Source of the DNA: Desulfobacter vibrioformis DSM 8776
GTDB lineage: Bacteria; Desulfobacterota; Desulfobacteria; Desulfobacterales; Desulfobacteraceae
Reading direction: 5' to 3'
DNA length: 64,000 nt
NCBI RefSeq assembly: GCF_000745975.1
Contig: NZ_JQKJ01000001.1
Span: 186,001 to 250,000, forward strand
Part shown: positions 27,579 to 37,652 of the stretch, in pieces
How positions within the stretch are numbered: position 1 is the first letter of the stretch
Layout of the letters: every line of letters starts with the position of its first letter
Made by a program: the position numbers and the translations under genes
The notes under the pieces: generated by a model
The model's database searches: none
What the model saw: the letters and a program-made list of their open reading frames with translations, nothing else
Told to the model about the DNA's origin: nothing

Positions 27579-28166
27579 TTAATGACTTGGGTTTTGGTAA
27601 TAGTAGTAACCTTCGCACCACGGGTGGTTTTGACAACGAACATAATGTGATGGGGCAATTCTTGCTTCGTATATTGCTGCAGGGTAAGGTGTGATGCTTG
27701 TACTTAGTCCAGATGGCCACCATATTAACTCATTGTTGTAGGCAAAAAATACTCTGACCTGCATGTCTACGTGGCAAACGCCATACTCATCAACCGTTGT
27801 TTCCAAAATCTCAACGCCTTTTAGATAGGATCGGGCATGCGAGGATATTGTATCCATAGTGACATCAACACCCGTTCTTTTGGAGTATGTGTCTATCAAA
27901 GCGCCTCTCAGTTTTTCTAAAAGCAATCTGTATCCATCTAACACTGCTGCCCTTTCTCCTAAAATCATTGCTTCACCGCGCCGTACAGCAGTCTCTGGAG
28001 CCATGCCTTTTCCAGTAACTTTAAACACTACAACACGGTCATTATCCAACGGCTTGCTTTCTTCAATTACGCTACGGCCAGCTGTATTGGGGGCATAGGC
28101 CCTATAATAACAGGAACATATAAAAAGCAATTGCAACACAGCAACAAGGCAAATCATTTTTTTCAT
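27579..28166 (-). CDS. LPP20-like lipoprotein
   Basis: The start is taken at ATG 28166 (MKKMICLVAV), which has AAGGAG at good spacing; the frame extends 11 codons further upstream. The 195-residue product has a lipoprotein signal peptide with a possible lipobox ICS|C near residues 16-19. An LPP20-type domain follows (about 45-140: VTGKGMAPETAVRRGEAM, AAVLDGYRLLLEKL, YLKGVEILETTVDEYG). The C-terminus is rich in Tyr, Trp and His. Such proteins are outer-membrane or periplasmic and of unclear role; flagellar FlgP is a relative. A second LPP20-like protein lies at 45642-46532. Confidence 0.65.
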   Translation of the reverse strand: MKKMICLVAVLQLLFICSCYYRAYAPNTAGRSVIEESKPLDNDRVVVFKVTGKGMAPETAVRRGEAMILGERAAVLDGYRLLLEKLRGALIDTYSKRTGVDVTMDTISSHARSYLKGVEILETTVDEYGVCHVDMQVRVFFAYNNELIWWPSGLSTSITPYPAAIYEARIAPSHYVRCQNHPWCEGYYYYQNPSH

Positions 28167-28440
28167 GACATTCTCCTTTAACATACAGTTTAAATACACT
28201 CTTTTTGATTTATTTTAGAGCTATGCAACTAGTATACCCAAAACAACCTTAATCTATTGTATTTAGTTGTGACATCGGATAGCTGGGGATATTCTTGAAT
28301 TAATCTTTCAAATTTTAAACTGGACTGTCATAAAATTGACGATTTTGAAAACAAATGCTTATGGTCAAAAAGGTCAGGTATCTTAATTTTTCAACGGGGA
28401 TAATCTGTTCCTAATTTTTAGGATTATATTCAAGCATTGA

Positions 28441-29820
28441 TCAAAAATCAATGGAACCCGGGGTTCTCGGGAAAGCAATCACATCCCGGATATTTGAAAT
28501 CCCGGTAATCATCATCAAAAACCGCTCAAACCCCATGCCAAAGCCGGCGTGGGGCACGGTGCCGAACCTGCGGGAATCCAGGTACCACCAGTAGGCATCC
28601 TTATCAAGGCCCATCTCATCCATCCGGGCTTCCAGCGGGCCTAAGCGCTCCTCCCTCTGGCTGCCCCCGATGAGCTCGCCGATGCCCGGCACCAGCAGAT
28701 CCATGGCGGCCACGGTTGTGCCGTCATCGTTCATGCGCATGTAAAAGGGTTTGATCTGTTTTGGATAATCCGTGAGAAACACCGGGGTCTTAAAATGTTC
28801 TTCAGCCAGAAACCGCTCGTGTTCAGACTGCAGATCAATGCCGTACGCAACCGGATATTCAAATGTTTTGCCGCATTTTTTTAAAATTTTCACGGCTTGG
28901 GTATAAGGCAGACGGGCAAAGGGTTTACTGACCAGGGTTTCCAGCTGCGGCCCCAGGGTTTTGTCCACAAAATGCATGAACAGGTCCAGATCTTCCCGGC
29001 AATGATCCATGGCATGCCCAACCAGGTATTTAACCAGCTCCTCGGCATGGTCCATATCGCCGTCAAGATCACAAAAGGCCATTTCCGGTTCCAGCATCCA
29101 GAACTCTGCGGCATGGCGCCGGGTGTTTGAATTTTCCGCCCGGAAGGCCGGGCTGAAGGTATAGACATCGCCCAGGGAAAGGGCAAACATTTCGGCAGAG
29201 AGCTGGCCGGATACGGTGAGATTGGCTTCCCGCCCGAAAAAATCCCTGGAAAAATCCATTTTCCCCTGTTTTTGAACATCAGCCGGATCAAGACCTGTAA
29301 CCCGGAACATCTCTCCTGCGCCCTCGCAATCAGAGCCTGTGATCAAAGGGGAGTGAAGATAATAAAATCCCTTGTCCAGATAAAAGGTATGGATGGCCTG
29401 GGCCATCCGGGATCTGATCCTGAAAGCAGCCCCGTATTTATTTGTCCGGGGCCGAAGATGGGCAATGCTGCGCAAAAATTCGTCTGTATGCCGTTTTTTC
29501 TGTAACGGATAATTTTCCGGCGCAATGCTGATAACATCCACGGCAGTGGCCCGGATTTCCCATTTCTGGCCCTTGCCGGGAGATTCCACCAGCTGTCCGG
29601 TTACGCCGGCTGCAGAACCGGTGGTCAGTTTTTCCACCTGGTTGTATTCAGAAAGATCGTTTCCGGCAATGACTTGGATATTGGCCAGACAGGAACCGTC
29701 ATTAAGCTCAATAAAACTAAAATCCTTGGCATCCCTTTTGGTCCGGACCCATCCCTGTACAAAAACCTCACCCGGTGGGTTGGCCATCTCCAGCACTGCC
29801 TTTATCTTGGTTCTTTTCAT
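28441..29820 (-). CDS. asnS: asparaginyl-tRNA synthetase
   Basis: The 459-residue class II enzyme has an N-terminal OB-fold anticodon-binding domain (about 15-115: [24 protein letters not shown]) and the catalytic core. Motif 2 lies around [21 protein letters not shown] and motif 3 is [12 protein letters not shown] near the C-terminus. The RRHAAEF form and overall length fit AsnS rather than AspS. It charges tRNA-Asn with asparagine. It is divergent from the radical SAM gene, with 82 bp between the two starts, so promoters for both must lie in 29821-29902. Confidence 0.93.
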   Translation of the reverse strand: MKRTKIKAVLEMANPPGEVFVQGWVRTKRDAKDFSFIELNDGSCLANIQVIAGNDLSEYNQVEKLTTGSAAGVTGQLVESPGKGQKWEIRATAVDVISIAPENYPLQKKRHTDEFLRSIAHLRPRTNKYGAAFRIRSRMAQAIHTFYLDKGFYYLHSPLITGSDCEGAGEMFRVTGLDPADVQKQGKMDFSRDFFGREANLTVSGQLSAEMFALSLGDVYTFSPAFRAENSNTRRHAAEFWMLEPEMAFCDLDGDMDHAEELVKYLVGHAMDHCREDLDLFMHFVDKTLGPQLETLVSKPFARLPYTQAVKILKKCGKTFEYPVAYGIDLQSEHERFLAEEHFKTPVFLTDYPKQIKPFYMRMNDDGTTVAAMDLLVPGIGELIGGSQREERLGPLEARMDEMGLDKDAYWWYLDSRRFGTVPHAGFGMGFERFLMMITGISNIRDVIAFPRTPGSIDF

Positions 29821-29902
29821 TGCAATTTCCGTTTTAAAAATATATATTTACTGATTTTCAAACAAGTAATGTAAAGATTAGAATATAAAGAAATTCAGTA
29901 TC

Positions 29903-32416
29903 ATGCACGAACAAAATTATCAATACATCCTTAACCGGGTCCAGACCCCGACCCGGTATTCCGGCAATGAAATCAACACAGTGAAAAAAGACCGGTCCCG
30001 GGTTGATCTGACCGTTGCCCTGGCCTTTCCGGACCTGTATGAAATCGGCACCTCCCACTTTGGGCTTCAAATCCTTTATTCCATTCTGAACAACCGGGAA
30101 GATGTTGCAGCAGAACGGTTCTTTGCCCCGGCCCCGGACATGGAAGCCCTGATGCGGGAAAAAAAGGTGCCCTGTCTCTCCATGGAAACCCGGACCCCCC
30201 TGGATCGTTTTGATATCATCGGCGTCAGCCTTTTGTATGAACTTAATTTTACCAATATTCTGACCCTGTTTGATCTGTCCGGCATCCCCTTTTACGCAGA
30301 CCAGCGGGATGACAGCTTTCCGTTGATCATTGCCGGCGGTCCCTGCGCCTTTAATCCCGAGCCTTTAGCTGATTTTTTCGATGCCTTTGTCATCGGCGAC
30401 GGAGAACAAGTCATCATCCAGGTGGCAGATACCGTTATTGCCTTTAAAAAGGAGGGCGACGGTAAAAAAAAGACCTTGCTCAGAATGCTTTCCCGGATTG
30501 AGGGCGTGTATGTGCCCTCCTTTTTTACCGTATCCCGGGATGATGCCGGCCACCAGATCCTGACCCCGCATTACGAGGACCATTCCCGTATCAAACGGGC
30601 CATTCTTCCGGAACTGACCTTTGCCGATTTTCCCATTGCACCCATCGTGCCCTTTGGAAAACCGGTTCATGACCGTCTGCGCCTGGAAATCGCCCGGGGG
30701 TGCTCCAGGGGATGCCGGTTCTGCCAGGCCGGAATGATTTACAGGCCAGTGCGGGAACGAAGCCTGGAAGACCTTCTTAAGATCGCAAAAGCCTCCCTGG
30801 CTGCCACGGGCTACTCGGATATCTCCCTTTTGTCTTTGAGCACCGGCGATTATTCTCAACTTCCCGCATTAATGGAAGAACTTCTGATGCTGAGCCAGGG
30901 CCAGTGCAATGCCATCAGCCTGCCGTCCATCCGGGCGGAAAAACTGACCCCCCAGCTCATGGCGCTGATCAAAAGTGTCCGTAAAACCGGTTTTACCATT
31001 GCACCCGAAGCCGGAACCCAGCGCCTGCGGGATATCATTAACAAAAACCTTACCGAAGAGAGCATTGAAAAGACTGTTGAGAACGCCCTGTCCCTGGGCT
31101 GGAAAAACATCAAGCTCTACTTTATGACAGGCCTTCCCTTTGAACAGATGGGTGATATAAAGGGCATTGCCGATCTTTCCCGGCGCCTGGCCGCCACCTA
31201 CACCAAAGGGAAACAGGTGATCAATGTATCGGTCACCTGCTTTATTCCCAAAGCCCACACCCCGTTCCAGGGCCATGCCCAGATGACCCTGGACCAGACC
31301 CGTGAAAAACTGCAGTACCTCAAGGATAATCTGCGGCACCCCAAGGTCAATCTGAAATGGCAGGACCCTCAAATGAGCCTTCTGGAAGGGGTCTGGGCCA
31401 GGGGCGACCGGGCTCTGGCACCGTTACTGGTCAAGGCATTTGAACTGGGATGCCGCCTGGACGGATGGAGTGATCTTTTCAATTTCAGGCTGTGGGAACA
31501 GGCTTTTGAGGCCACAGGTATTGACCCTGCCTTTTATACCTCCCGCCAGAGAGCGCCTGACGAGCCTTTTCCCTGGGACCACATTGATTCCGGGATTAAA
31601 AAAGCGTTTCTGGAAAGCGAATGTAAAAAAGCGGAAAACATGGCCCTGACACCGGACTGCCGGGAAAATGCCTGCACCGGATGCGGCATTTGCAACTTTA
31701 AAACCATTGCGCCTGTGGTTCAAAAAAATGATGGGGTTCAGGACGCGCCTTTGGATAAACCCAGAAATGAACCGTCAAACATCCTTTTGGATGACGCGTT
31801 TATCAAATATGAATTGGAATTTTCCAAACTGGAAGACGCCAGATTTTTCGGCCACCTGGAAATGGCCACCATTTTCGAGCGGGCCGTCAAACGCACCGGC
31901 TTTGCCGTAAAATACTCCAGGGGGTTTAACCCGTCCATGCGTATGTCCTTTGCCACGGCCCTGCCTTTAGGGATGGAAAGCGAAGCGGAACGGCTTTACA
32001 TCTATTTTGAAAAAGGATTGAAACCCGGCAGAATCATCTCCGCCCTGAATGCCCAGCTTCCCCGGGGAATCCAGATTACAGAGTGCACGCTTTTCCGTAA
32101 AACACCCCAAAACCCCACACCCCGGGCGACCTATCAGATTTCATTTGCACGCCCTTGTATCCACCAGCCCGAACTGGACCGGTTTTTGGATCTGCCTGAA
32201 TTTATGGTTGAAGATCTCAGCAAAAAAGGTAAAATTCGAAAAACAGATTTGCGAAGAGCGCTTTCATCCGTCCGGCTGATCTCCCCTATCTGTCTTGAAA
32301 TGACGCTGACATCCTATAACGAACGTATCGTCAGGCCTTCAGAAGTTCTGGCCAGGGGATTTGGTGTTGATGATACCGTTGTCAAGGATGCAAGAATAAA
32401 AAAACTTAAAGGGTAA
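29903..32416 (+). CDS. two-part radical SAM protein (TIGR03960-like plus TIGR03936-like)
   Basis: The 837-residue protein joins two modules. The N-terminal one has a B12-binding-like domain (about 20-200) and a radical SAM domain whose iron-sulfur ligands are Cys267, Cys271 and Cys274 (CSRGCRFC). It extends to about 560. A cysteine cluster (CRENACTGCGIC) sits near 586-600 and could hold a second iron-sulfur centre. The C-terminal module (about 630-837, KYELEFSKLEDARFFGHLEM, YSRGFNPSMRMSFA) is the radical-SAM-associated DUF2344 domain. In many bacteria these occur as one protein next to rng and ribosomal protein genes, as here. The substrate is unknown; a role in rRNA or tRNA modification is inference. 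Confidence 0.85.
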   Translation: MHEQNYQYILNRVQTPTRYSGNEINTVKKDRSRVDLTVALAFPDLYEIGTSHFGLQILYSILNNREDVAAERFFAPAPDMEALMREKKVPCLSMETRTPLDRFDIIGVSLLYELNFTNILTLFDLSGIPFYADQRDDSFPLIIAGGPCAFNPEPLADFFDAFVIGDGEQVIIQVADTVIAFKKEGDGKKKTLLRMLSRIEGVYVPSFFTVSRDDAGHQILTPHYEDHSRIKRAILPELTFADFPIAPIVPFGKPVHDRLRLEIARGCSRGCRFCQAGMIYRPVRERSLEDLLKIAKASLAATGYSDISLLSLSTGDYSQLPALMEELLMLSQGQCNAISLPSIRAEKLTPQLMALIKSVRKTGFTIAPEAGTQRLRDIINKNLTEESIEKTVENALSLGWKNIKLYFMTGLPFEQMGDIKGIADLSRRLAATYTKGKQVINVSVTCFIPKAHTPFQGHAQMTLDQTREKLQYLKDNLRHPKVNLKWQDPQMSLLEGVWARGDRALAPLLVKAFELGCRLDGWSDLFNFRLWEQAFEATGIDPAFYTSRQRAPDEPFPWDHIDSGIKKAFLESECKKAENMALTPDCRENACTGCGICNFKTIAPVVQKNDGVQDAPLDKPRNEPSNILLDDAFIKYELEFSKLEDARFFGHLEMATIFERAVKRTGFAVKYSRGFNPSMRMSFATALPLGMESEAERLYIYFEKGLKPGRIISALNAQLPRGIQITECTLFRKTPQNPTPRATYQISFARPCIHQPELDRFLDLPEFMVEDLSKKGKIRKTDLRRALSSVRLISPICLEMTLTSYNERIVRPSEVLARGFGVDDTVVKDARIKKLKG

Positions 32417-32440
32417 TTTAATATATCATAAGGATTTGTT

Positions 32441-34027
32441 ATGCTCAAAGAGCTTGTTGTCAATTGTGCGCCCCATGAAACCCGGGTCGCCCTGCTGGAA
32501 AATGGGACCATTGTCGAAGTGTTTAATGAACGCAGGGATGACACAAGTATTTCAGGCAACATCTATAAAGGCAGGGTCCAGCGGGTGCTGCCGGGTATGC
32601 AGGCGGCGTTCGTGGATATCGGATTCGACCAGGCTGCATTCCTCTATGTGGATGATGTTCTGGATTCCGCCAGTCTCAAGTTTTGCAGACAGCTGGAACA
32701 GGATGCAGATGTAGAAGAACGGGATGATGACGGACTGGCGGTTGATGAGATGGATGAAGAATCCGAATCATGGAAAGCCCCCGCACCTGAATGCGCCATA
32801 GAAGGCCTTCTTGTGGAAGGCCAGGAAATCCTGGTCCAGGTGGCAAAATCATCCATAGGATCCAAAGGCCCCCGGGTCACCACCCATATTTCCCTGGCCG
32901 GCAGGTACATGGTGCTTATGCCCACGGTGGATCACATCGGCATTTCCAGGCGGATCACGGACGAAACGGAACGGACCCGGCTGCGGGATATGCTCAAAGG
33001 GCTGCGCAAAAATAATTTCGGTTATATTTTCAGAACCCAGGCCAAGGATATTGATGAACATACGTTGTCAAAAGAGATCGAATTTTTAAACAATACCTGG
33101 CAGGATATCCAGGAAAGAAACCGGACCATTTCGGCCACAGCCCTGGTTTACAAAGATCTGAATGCCACCTTCCGGGCGGTCAGGGACCTGCTGGCCAATG
33201 AAGCGGACAAACTGATCATTGATTCAAAAAATGAATATGAACGGGTTCAAACTTTTTTGAAAAAACTGATGCCCGATGTTAATCTTTCCGTTGAGTTGTA
33301 CCAGGGCGAAGAGTCCATTTTTGACGCGTACAATATTGAAGGCGACATCACCCGGGCCTTGAAAAAGAAAATCTGGCTCAAATCAGGCGGGTATATTGTT
33401 ATTGAGCAAACCGAAGCCTTAGTGGCCATTGACGTAAACACAGGACGTTACGTCGGCAAACGCAACTTTGATGAAACCATTCTGAAAACCAACCTGGAAG
33501 CCATCAAGGAGATCGCCTACCAGATCCGGCTGCGCAATATCGGCGGCATCATTATCATTGACTTCATTGACATGCGTAAAACCGCCCACAAGGACAAGGT
33601 CATGGCCCAGATGCACGAAGCCATGAAAAAGGATAAAAGCCAGACAAATATTCTTCCCCTCACGGAACTTGGCCTGGTTCAGATGACGCGCAAGCGCACC
33701 CGCCGCAATCTGACCCGGACCCTTTGTGAGCCCTGTTTTTACTGCAATGGAAACGGCTATCTGCTGTCGGGCAAATCCATCTGCTACAAAATTTACAGGG
33801 ACCTGGCCGCCGAAGCCAGGGACATGATGGGCAACCGGTTTACGGTAAAAGTACATCCGGAAATTGCCCAGCTTTTCCACGGCAGTGAAAACCATCTGCT
33901 GGTTTCCCTGGAATCAAAATTTTCAAAACCCATTTCCATTTACCCGGAAGCCCATTACCACATAGAGGAATACCACATATTTGAATCCCTTATCCCGAAA
34001 CCGGCAAAGGGAGAAAATCTGCCCTAG
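32441..34027 (+). CDS. rng: ribonuclease G/E family endoribonuclease
   Basis: The 528-residue protein has the RNase G layout: an S1 RNA-binding domain (about 35-130), here with an acidic insert of about 40 residues; an RNase H-like catalytic core with the metal-binding Asp in VAIDVNTG and a second one in IIIDFIDM; and a cysteine motif CEPCFYCNGNG for zinc-linked dimerisation. It lacks the long C-terminal scaffold of RNase E. It cleaves single-stranded RNA and matures 16S and 5S rRNA. It starts 24 bp after the radical SAM gene. Confidence 0.92.
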   Translation: MLKELVVNCAPHETRVALLENGTIVEVFNERRDDTSISGNIYKGRVQRVLPGMQAAFVDIGFDQAAFLYVDDVLDSASLKFCRQLEQDADVEERDDDGLAVDEMDEESESWKAPAPECAIEGLLVEGQEILVQVAKSSIGSKGPRVTTHISLAGRYMVLMPTVDHIGISRRITDETERTRLRDMLKGLRKNNFGYIFRTQAKDIDEHTLSKEIEFLNNTWQDIQERNRTISATALVYKDLNATFRAVRDLLANEADKLIIDSKNEYERVQTFLKKLMPDVNLSVELYQGEESIFDAYNIEGDITRALKKKIWLKSGGYIVIEQTEALVAIDVNTGRYVGKRNFDETILKTNLEAIKEIAYQIRLRNIGGIIIIDFIDMRKTAHKDKVMAQMHEAMKKDKSQTNILPLTELGLVQMTRKRTRRNLTRTLCEPCFYCNGNGYLLSGKSICYKIYRDLAAEARDMMGNRFTVKVHPEIAQLFHGSENHLLVSLESKFSKPISIYPEAHYHIEEYHIFESLIPKPAKGENLP

Positions 34028-34091
34028 GGACCGTTCAATAGCGCCAATTTCTATTATTCTGGTTGATTTTTAAAAACCATCTTCAGTTTGA

Positions 34092-34120
34092 TTGACATTA
34101 ATAAACATATGGATTAGTAT
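34092..34120 (+). promoter_or_regulatory. promoter of the rpmH operon
   Basis: TTGACA (34092-34097) and TAGTAT (34115-34120) are 17 bp apart. This places the start about 70 bases before the rpmH ATG. Confidence 0.6.
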
Positions 34121-34194
34121 TCCATGTTTATGGCAGGTTATGAAATTGATATATTGATAAATAATAACAAGACAGGACAAGGAAATAGGACTTT

Positions 34195-34332
34195 ATGAAA
34201 CGCACTTATCAGCCAAGCAACCGGAAAAGAACCAGAAAACACGGATTCCTGAAAAGAATGTCCACCCCGGGCGGCAAACGCATTATTAATGCCAGACGGG
34301 CCAAGGGAAGAAAAAGACTAACCACGGTTTAA
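34195..34332 (+). CDS. rpmH: ribosomal protein L34
   Basis: The 45-residue, highly basic protein reads [18 protein letters not shown] and continues through [21 protein letters not shown], a near-perfect match to L34. It is a structural protein of the 50S subunit. AAGGAAAT precedes the ATG. It is followed 16 bp later by rnpA, the usual order. Confidence 0.96.
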   Translation: MKRTYQPSNRKRTRKHGFLKRMSTPGGKRIINARRAKGRKRLTTV

Positions 34333-34348
34333 ATCTTTCAGGGGTTTA

Positions 34349-34696
34349 TTGAGTAACTTTTCTTTACCCAAAGATGTTCGGCTCCGGAAACGGGTCGAAT
34401 TTGTAACGCTTTCACAACATGGCAGAAAGATACGAAACAGTCATTTCATAGCTGCTGTTTCCAAGGGAACAGAAAAAAACAATCGAATTGGAATTACCGT
34501 ATCTAAAAAAGTGGGGAATGCGGTCGCGCGCAACAGAATAAAAAGGCTTGTAAGAGAGTTTTTCAGACACAGGAAAGATTTTATATCCGGAACAAACGAC
34601 ATCAGCATAATTGGAAGAAAAGGTCTGACAACACTGTCCAATAAACAGATTAATGAAAAGCTTAATAACCTATTTGAAAAAATAGCATCAACATAA
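34349..34696 (+). CDS. rnpA: ribonuclease P protein component
   Basis: The 115-residue protein starts with TTG at 34349; no ATG occurs near the N-terminus, and AGGGG lies just upstream. It has the conserved opening LPKDVRLRKRVEF and the RNR signature NRIKRLVREFFR at about 65-76. It binds the RNase P RNA in tRNA 5' processing. The yidD ATG follows its stop with no gap. Confidence 0.94.
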   Translation: MSNFSLPKDVRLRKRVEFVTLSQHGRKIRNSHFIAAVSKGTEKNNRIGITVSKKVGNAVARNRIKRLVREFFRHRKDFISGTNDISIIGRKGLTTLSNKQINEKLNNLFEKIAST

Positions 34697-34909
34697 ATGA
34701 GCAAACAGCTGTTATCCATATTGATCAGGTTTTATCAGATTTTTATATCGCCGCTCCTTGGTGCCCATTGCAGGTATGTGCCATCGTGTTCGCACTATGC
34801 GCTGGAAGCGATTCAAAAATATGGCAGTACAAAAGGCAGCATGTTGGCAATAAAAAGATTATTGCGCTGCCACCCGTTCCGGCCTGGAGGTTATGATCCG
34901 GTCCCTTAA
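34697..34909 (+). CDS. yidD: membrane protein insertion efficiency factor YidD
   Basis: The 70-residue protein has the family hallmarks: a first amphipathic segment ([15 protein letters not shown]), [15 protein letters not shown] with its cysteine pair, and the C-terminal [13 protein letters not shown]. It helps the YidC pathway insert proteins in the inner membrane. It sits between rnpA and yidC, the classic place. Confidence 0.94.
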   Translation: MSKQLLSILIRFYQIFISPLLGAHCRYVPSCSHYALEAIQKYGSTKGSMLAIKRLLRCHPFRPGGYDPVP

Positions 34910-35000
34910 ACCAGCCTTAAAAACAGCCTGTTAAGCGTCGCCTGCCTTCCTCTTCTTATTCTTACAGTTTTAAGACAACCCCCTTGTTTTAGGAGAGAAG

Positions 35001-36674
35001 ATGGATGAGCAAAAACGATTATTTTTAGCTGTGGTGCTGTCAATTGCAGTCCTTTTGGGCTATCAGTTTTTTTTCGCCGCCGCACCGCAGCCTGATAATC
35101 AAAACCCTGGGACCCCGTCAAATACGATGGATTCGTCTGAATCCGATTCCGCCAAGGTTTCTGATTTTACCCCCCGGACAGAACCGGAACCTGCGCCGGC
35201 AGCCCGGCCGGAATTGCGGGATTTTCGAACCATTACGCTGTCCACCCCATACTACACCATTGCCGTCAATGAGCATAAAGCTGCGGTGACAAGCCTGACC
35301 CTGAAGGATTACAGGGAAACCAATGATGAAGGCTCTCCCGCAAAACAGCTGGTACCCCGGGAACTGGCCGATATTACCGGCGGGATCTTTTCCGTTTATA
35401 CGGCCCAGGGAAGCATCAGGGGATTGGCCGATGCTGTTTTCTCGGCCGATGCCGAAAGCACGGATATTTCCCTGAATGAAGGGAAAAAAAACATTGCATT
35501 TTCCTGGACAAACCCGGACGGCATTACCGTAAAAAAAGTGCTGACCTTCGAAGCGGACTCCTATCTGATCCATTGCAACATTCTTGTTCAGAACGGCTCG
35601 AACATGCCGATCAGCGACTCCATGGTCATTTGCATTCCCGGTCATTTCAATGACGAGGTCAAGCATCGCTCCCGGTTCGCATATGAAGGTCCGGTGGCCT
35701 ATATTGACAACAAATTCACCACCATAAAACCCAAGGATATTGAAGACAAGGACACCTATTCGGGAACCGTGGCCTGGGCCGGTTACACCTCCCGTTATTT
35801 CTTGACGGCGGTTATGCCCGACACACCTGAAGCAGCCTCCTTGAAACTGTCTTTTGCCCATGAGGTTGTAACCAACCGGCTGGTTTCCCAGATGCCCAGG
35901 ATAGATCCGGCAAAACAAAACCAGCAGTCTTTTACCCTTTATATGGGCCCAAAAAGCCATAAAATTTTAAGTCAATATGACAATCTTTTGAAAAAATCCG
36001 TTAATTTCGGTTTTTTTGATATCCTGGCCAAGCCGCTGCTTATTGCCATGAACTTCATCCATGATATTATCCCCAATTACGGGGTGGCCATCATTGTTCT
36101 GACCATCTTCATCAAACTGATATTCTGGCCCCTGGGCACCAAAAGCTACAAGTCCATGAATGAGATGAAAAAAGTGCAGCCTTTGATGACGCAGATCCGG
36201 GAAAAGTACAAGAATGACAAGCAGCGCATGAACCAGGAGATCATGGCATTGTACAAAACCTACAAGGTCAACCCGGCTTCCGGGTGCCTGCCGCTGCTGG
36301 TGCAGATGCCCATTTTCTTTGCCCTGTACCGCATGCTCTACATGGCCATTGAACTGCGCCACGCGCCATTTGTGGGATGGATCAGGGACCTGTCCGGTCC
36401 GGACCGCCTGTTTCACTTTAATTTTGCCATCCCTTTCATGGACGCCCCTTACGGTATCCCGGTGCTGACACTTCTGATGGGCGCATCATTCCTGCTCCAG
36501 CAGAAAATGACACCCACGGCCGGGGACCCTATGCAGGCAAAAATGATGATGCTCATGCCCATATTCATGACGGTTCTGTTTATTAACTTTCCGGCAGGCC
36601 TGGTCCTGTACATGTTTGTCAACAACATCATCTCAATGGGCCAGCAGTATTACACACAAAAGATTTCAGCCTAA
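35001..36674 (+). CDS. yidC: membrane protein insertase YidC
   Basis: The 557-residue protein is of the Gram-negative type: an N-terminal transmembrane helix (about 5-23), a large periplasmic domain (about 65-350) and the insertase core (about 355-555) with five helices. The core includes the hydrophilic-groove region and the SGCLPLLVQMPIFFALY segment. It inserts and folds inner-membrane proteins with or without Sec. AGGAG precedes the ATG. It is followed after 9 bp by jag. Confidence 0.95.
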   Translation: MDEQKRLFLAVVLSIAVLLGYQFFFAAAPQPDNQNPGTPSNTMDSSESDSAKVSDFTPRTEPEPAPAARPELRDFRTITLSTPYYTIAVNEHKAAVTSLTLKDYRETNDEGSPAKQLVPRELADITGGIFSVYTAQGSIRGLADAVFSADAESTDISLNEGKKNIAFSWTNPDGITVKKVLTFEADSYLIHCNILVQNGSNMPISDSMVICIPGHFNDEVKHRSRFAYEGPVAYIDNKFTTIKPKDIEDKDTYSGTVAWAGYTSRYFLTAVMPDTPEAASLKLSFAHEVVTNRLVSQMPRIDPAKQNQQSFTLYMGPKSHKILSQYDNLLKKSVNFGFFDILAKPLLIAMNFIHDIIPNYGVAIIVLTIFIKLIFWPLGTKSYKSMNEMKKVQPLMTQIREKYKNDKQRMNQEIMALYKTYKVNPASGCLPLLVQMPIFFALYRMLYMAIELRHAPFVGWIRDLSGPDRLFHFNFAIPFMDAPYGIPVLTLLMGASFLLQQKMTPTAGDPMQAKMMMLMPIFMTVLFINFPAGLVLYMFVNNIISMGQQYYTQKISA

Positions 36675-36683
36675 GGAGGACGC

Positions 36684-37652
36684 ATGAATCAACCTCTTGA
36701 ATTTACAGGAAAGAATGTTGCTTCAGCAGTTGAGGCGGCCTGCAAGCAGCTTGGCATCCCCAAAAAAGAATTAAAATATAATGTGGTCTCAACGGGAACA
36801 ACCGGTATTTTCGGTATTGTCGGCCGCAAGGACGCCCGTATCCGGGTGACGGTTCCTGCCAACGCGACAGCGCAATCTAAGGAAGACAAGGAAGGCATTC
36901 TTTCCATTGTGGATGAGGCCTTTGGCCAGAGCAAACCCCAAACCACAGCTCCTGCCCCCAAAAAGCCGACACCGGCACCCAAACCGCCAAAAGAAAAAGA
37001 ACCGGAAGAGGCACCTGACAGCCTGGATAAAGAATTTCAGAATCCCGAAATCAAAACCGAAACCAAACCGGAATTTGATGATGAAGATACCGGCCGATGG
37101 GATTCCCACCCGGCACCCAGATCTGAAAAGCCTGCCAAAGAGGAACTGCCGCCGGTGCCTGTATCCCAGACCTCCATTGACCTGGGCGTTGAAGCGGTAC
37201 AAAAAATGGCAGATCTGATCACCGAAGACGCCCATGTTGAAGCCATAACGCAAGATGACAGACTGACCCTTCAAATCAATGGCGGAAACACCGGCATTCT
37301 GATCGGCCGCAAAGGTCAGACCCTGGACGCCATGCAGTTTCTTGTGGATAAAATCATCAACCGCCAGAGCGAGGCCCGGGTCAGGGTCAAAGTTGACATT
37401 GAAGGCTATATGGAGACCCGGAAGGCCAACCTGAAGCACCTGGCTCTGAAAATGGCGGAAAAAGCAAAAAAAACCGGACGGCCTGCCACCATTAACCAGA
37501 TGAGTGCCCAGGACCGCCGTATTGTTCATCTTGCCCTGAAGGAAGATGCCCAGGTTCGCACCCAGAGCATGGGAGATGGATATTACAGACGTCTGGTTAT
37601 TTTCCCCAAAAAGCGCAATGGGTACCGGGGAAAAAAACGGTTTAAAAAGTAA
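36684..37652 (+). CDS. jag: Jag/KhpB RNA-binding protein
   Basis: The 322-residue protein has an N-terminal Jag-N domain (1-50, EFTGKNVASAVEAACKQLG) and a long Pro/Lys/Glu-rich linker (about 85-160). A KH domain follows (about 170-245, GILIGRKGQTLDAMQF), then an R3H domain (about 250-310, MSAQDRRIVHLAL). Jag/KhpB binds RNA and, in Gram-positives, affects cell elongation. Its place between yidC and mnmE is standard. The linker is longer than in many relatives. Confidence 0.92.
   Translation: MNQPLEFTGKNVASAVEAACKQLGIPKKELKYNVVSTGTTGIFGIVGRKDARIRVTVPANATAQSKEDKEGILSIVDEAFGQSKPQTTAPAPKKPTPAPKPPKEKEPEEAPDSLDKEFQNPEIKTETKPEFDDEDTGRWDSHPAPRSEKPAKEELPPVPVSQTSIDLGVEAVQKMADLITEDAHVEAITQDDRLTLQINGGNTGILIGRKGQTLDAMQFLVDKIINRQSEARVRVKVDIEGYMETRKANLKHLALKMAEKAKKTGRPATINQMSAQDRRIVHLALKEDAQVRTQSMGDGYYRRLVIFPKKRNGYRGKKRFKK

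Noticed and set aside
34092-34750. Replication origin near rpmH
   Set aside because: Only one weak DnaA-box-like sequence (TTATCCATA in yidD) is found, with no AT-rich unwinding element and no dnaA gene.
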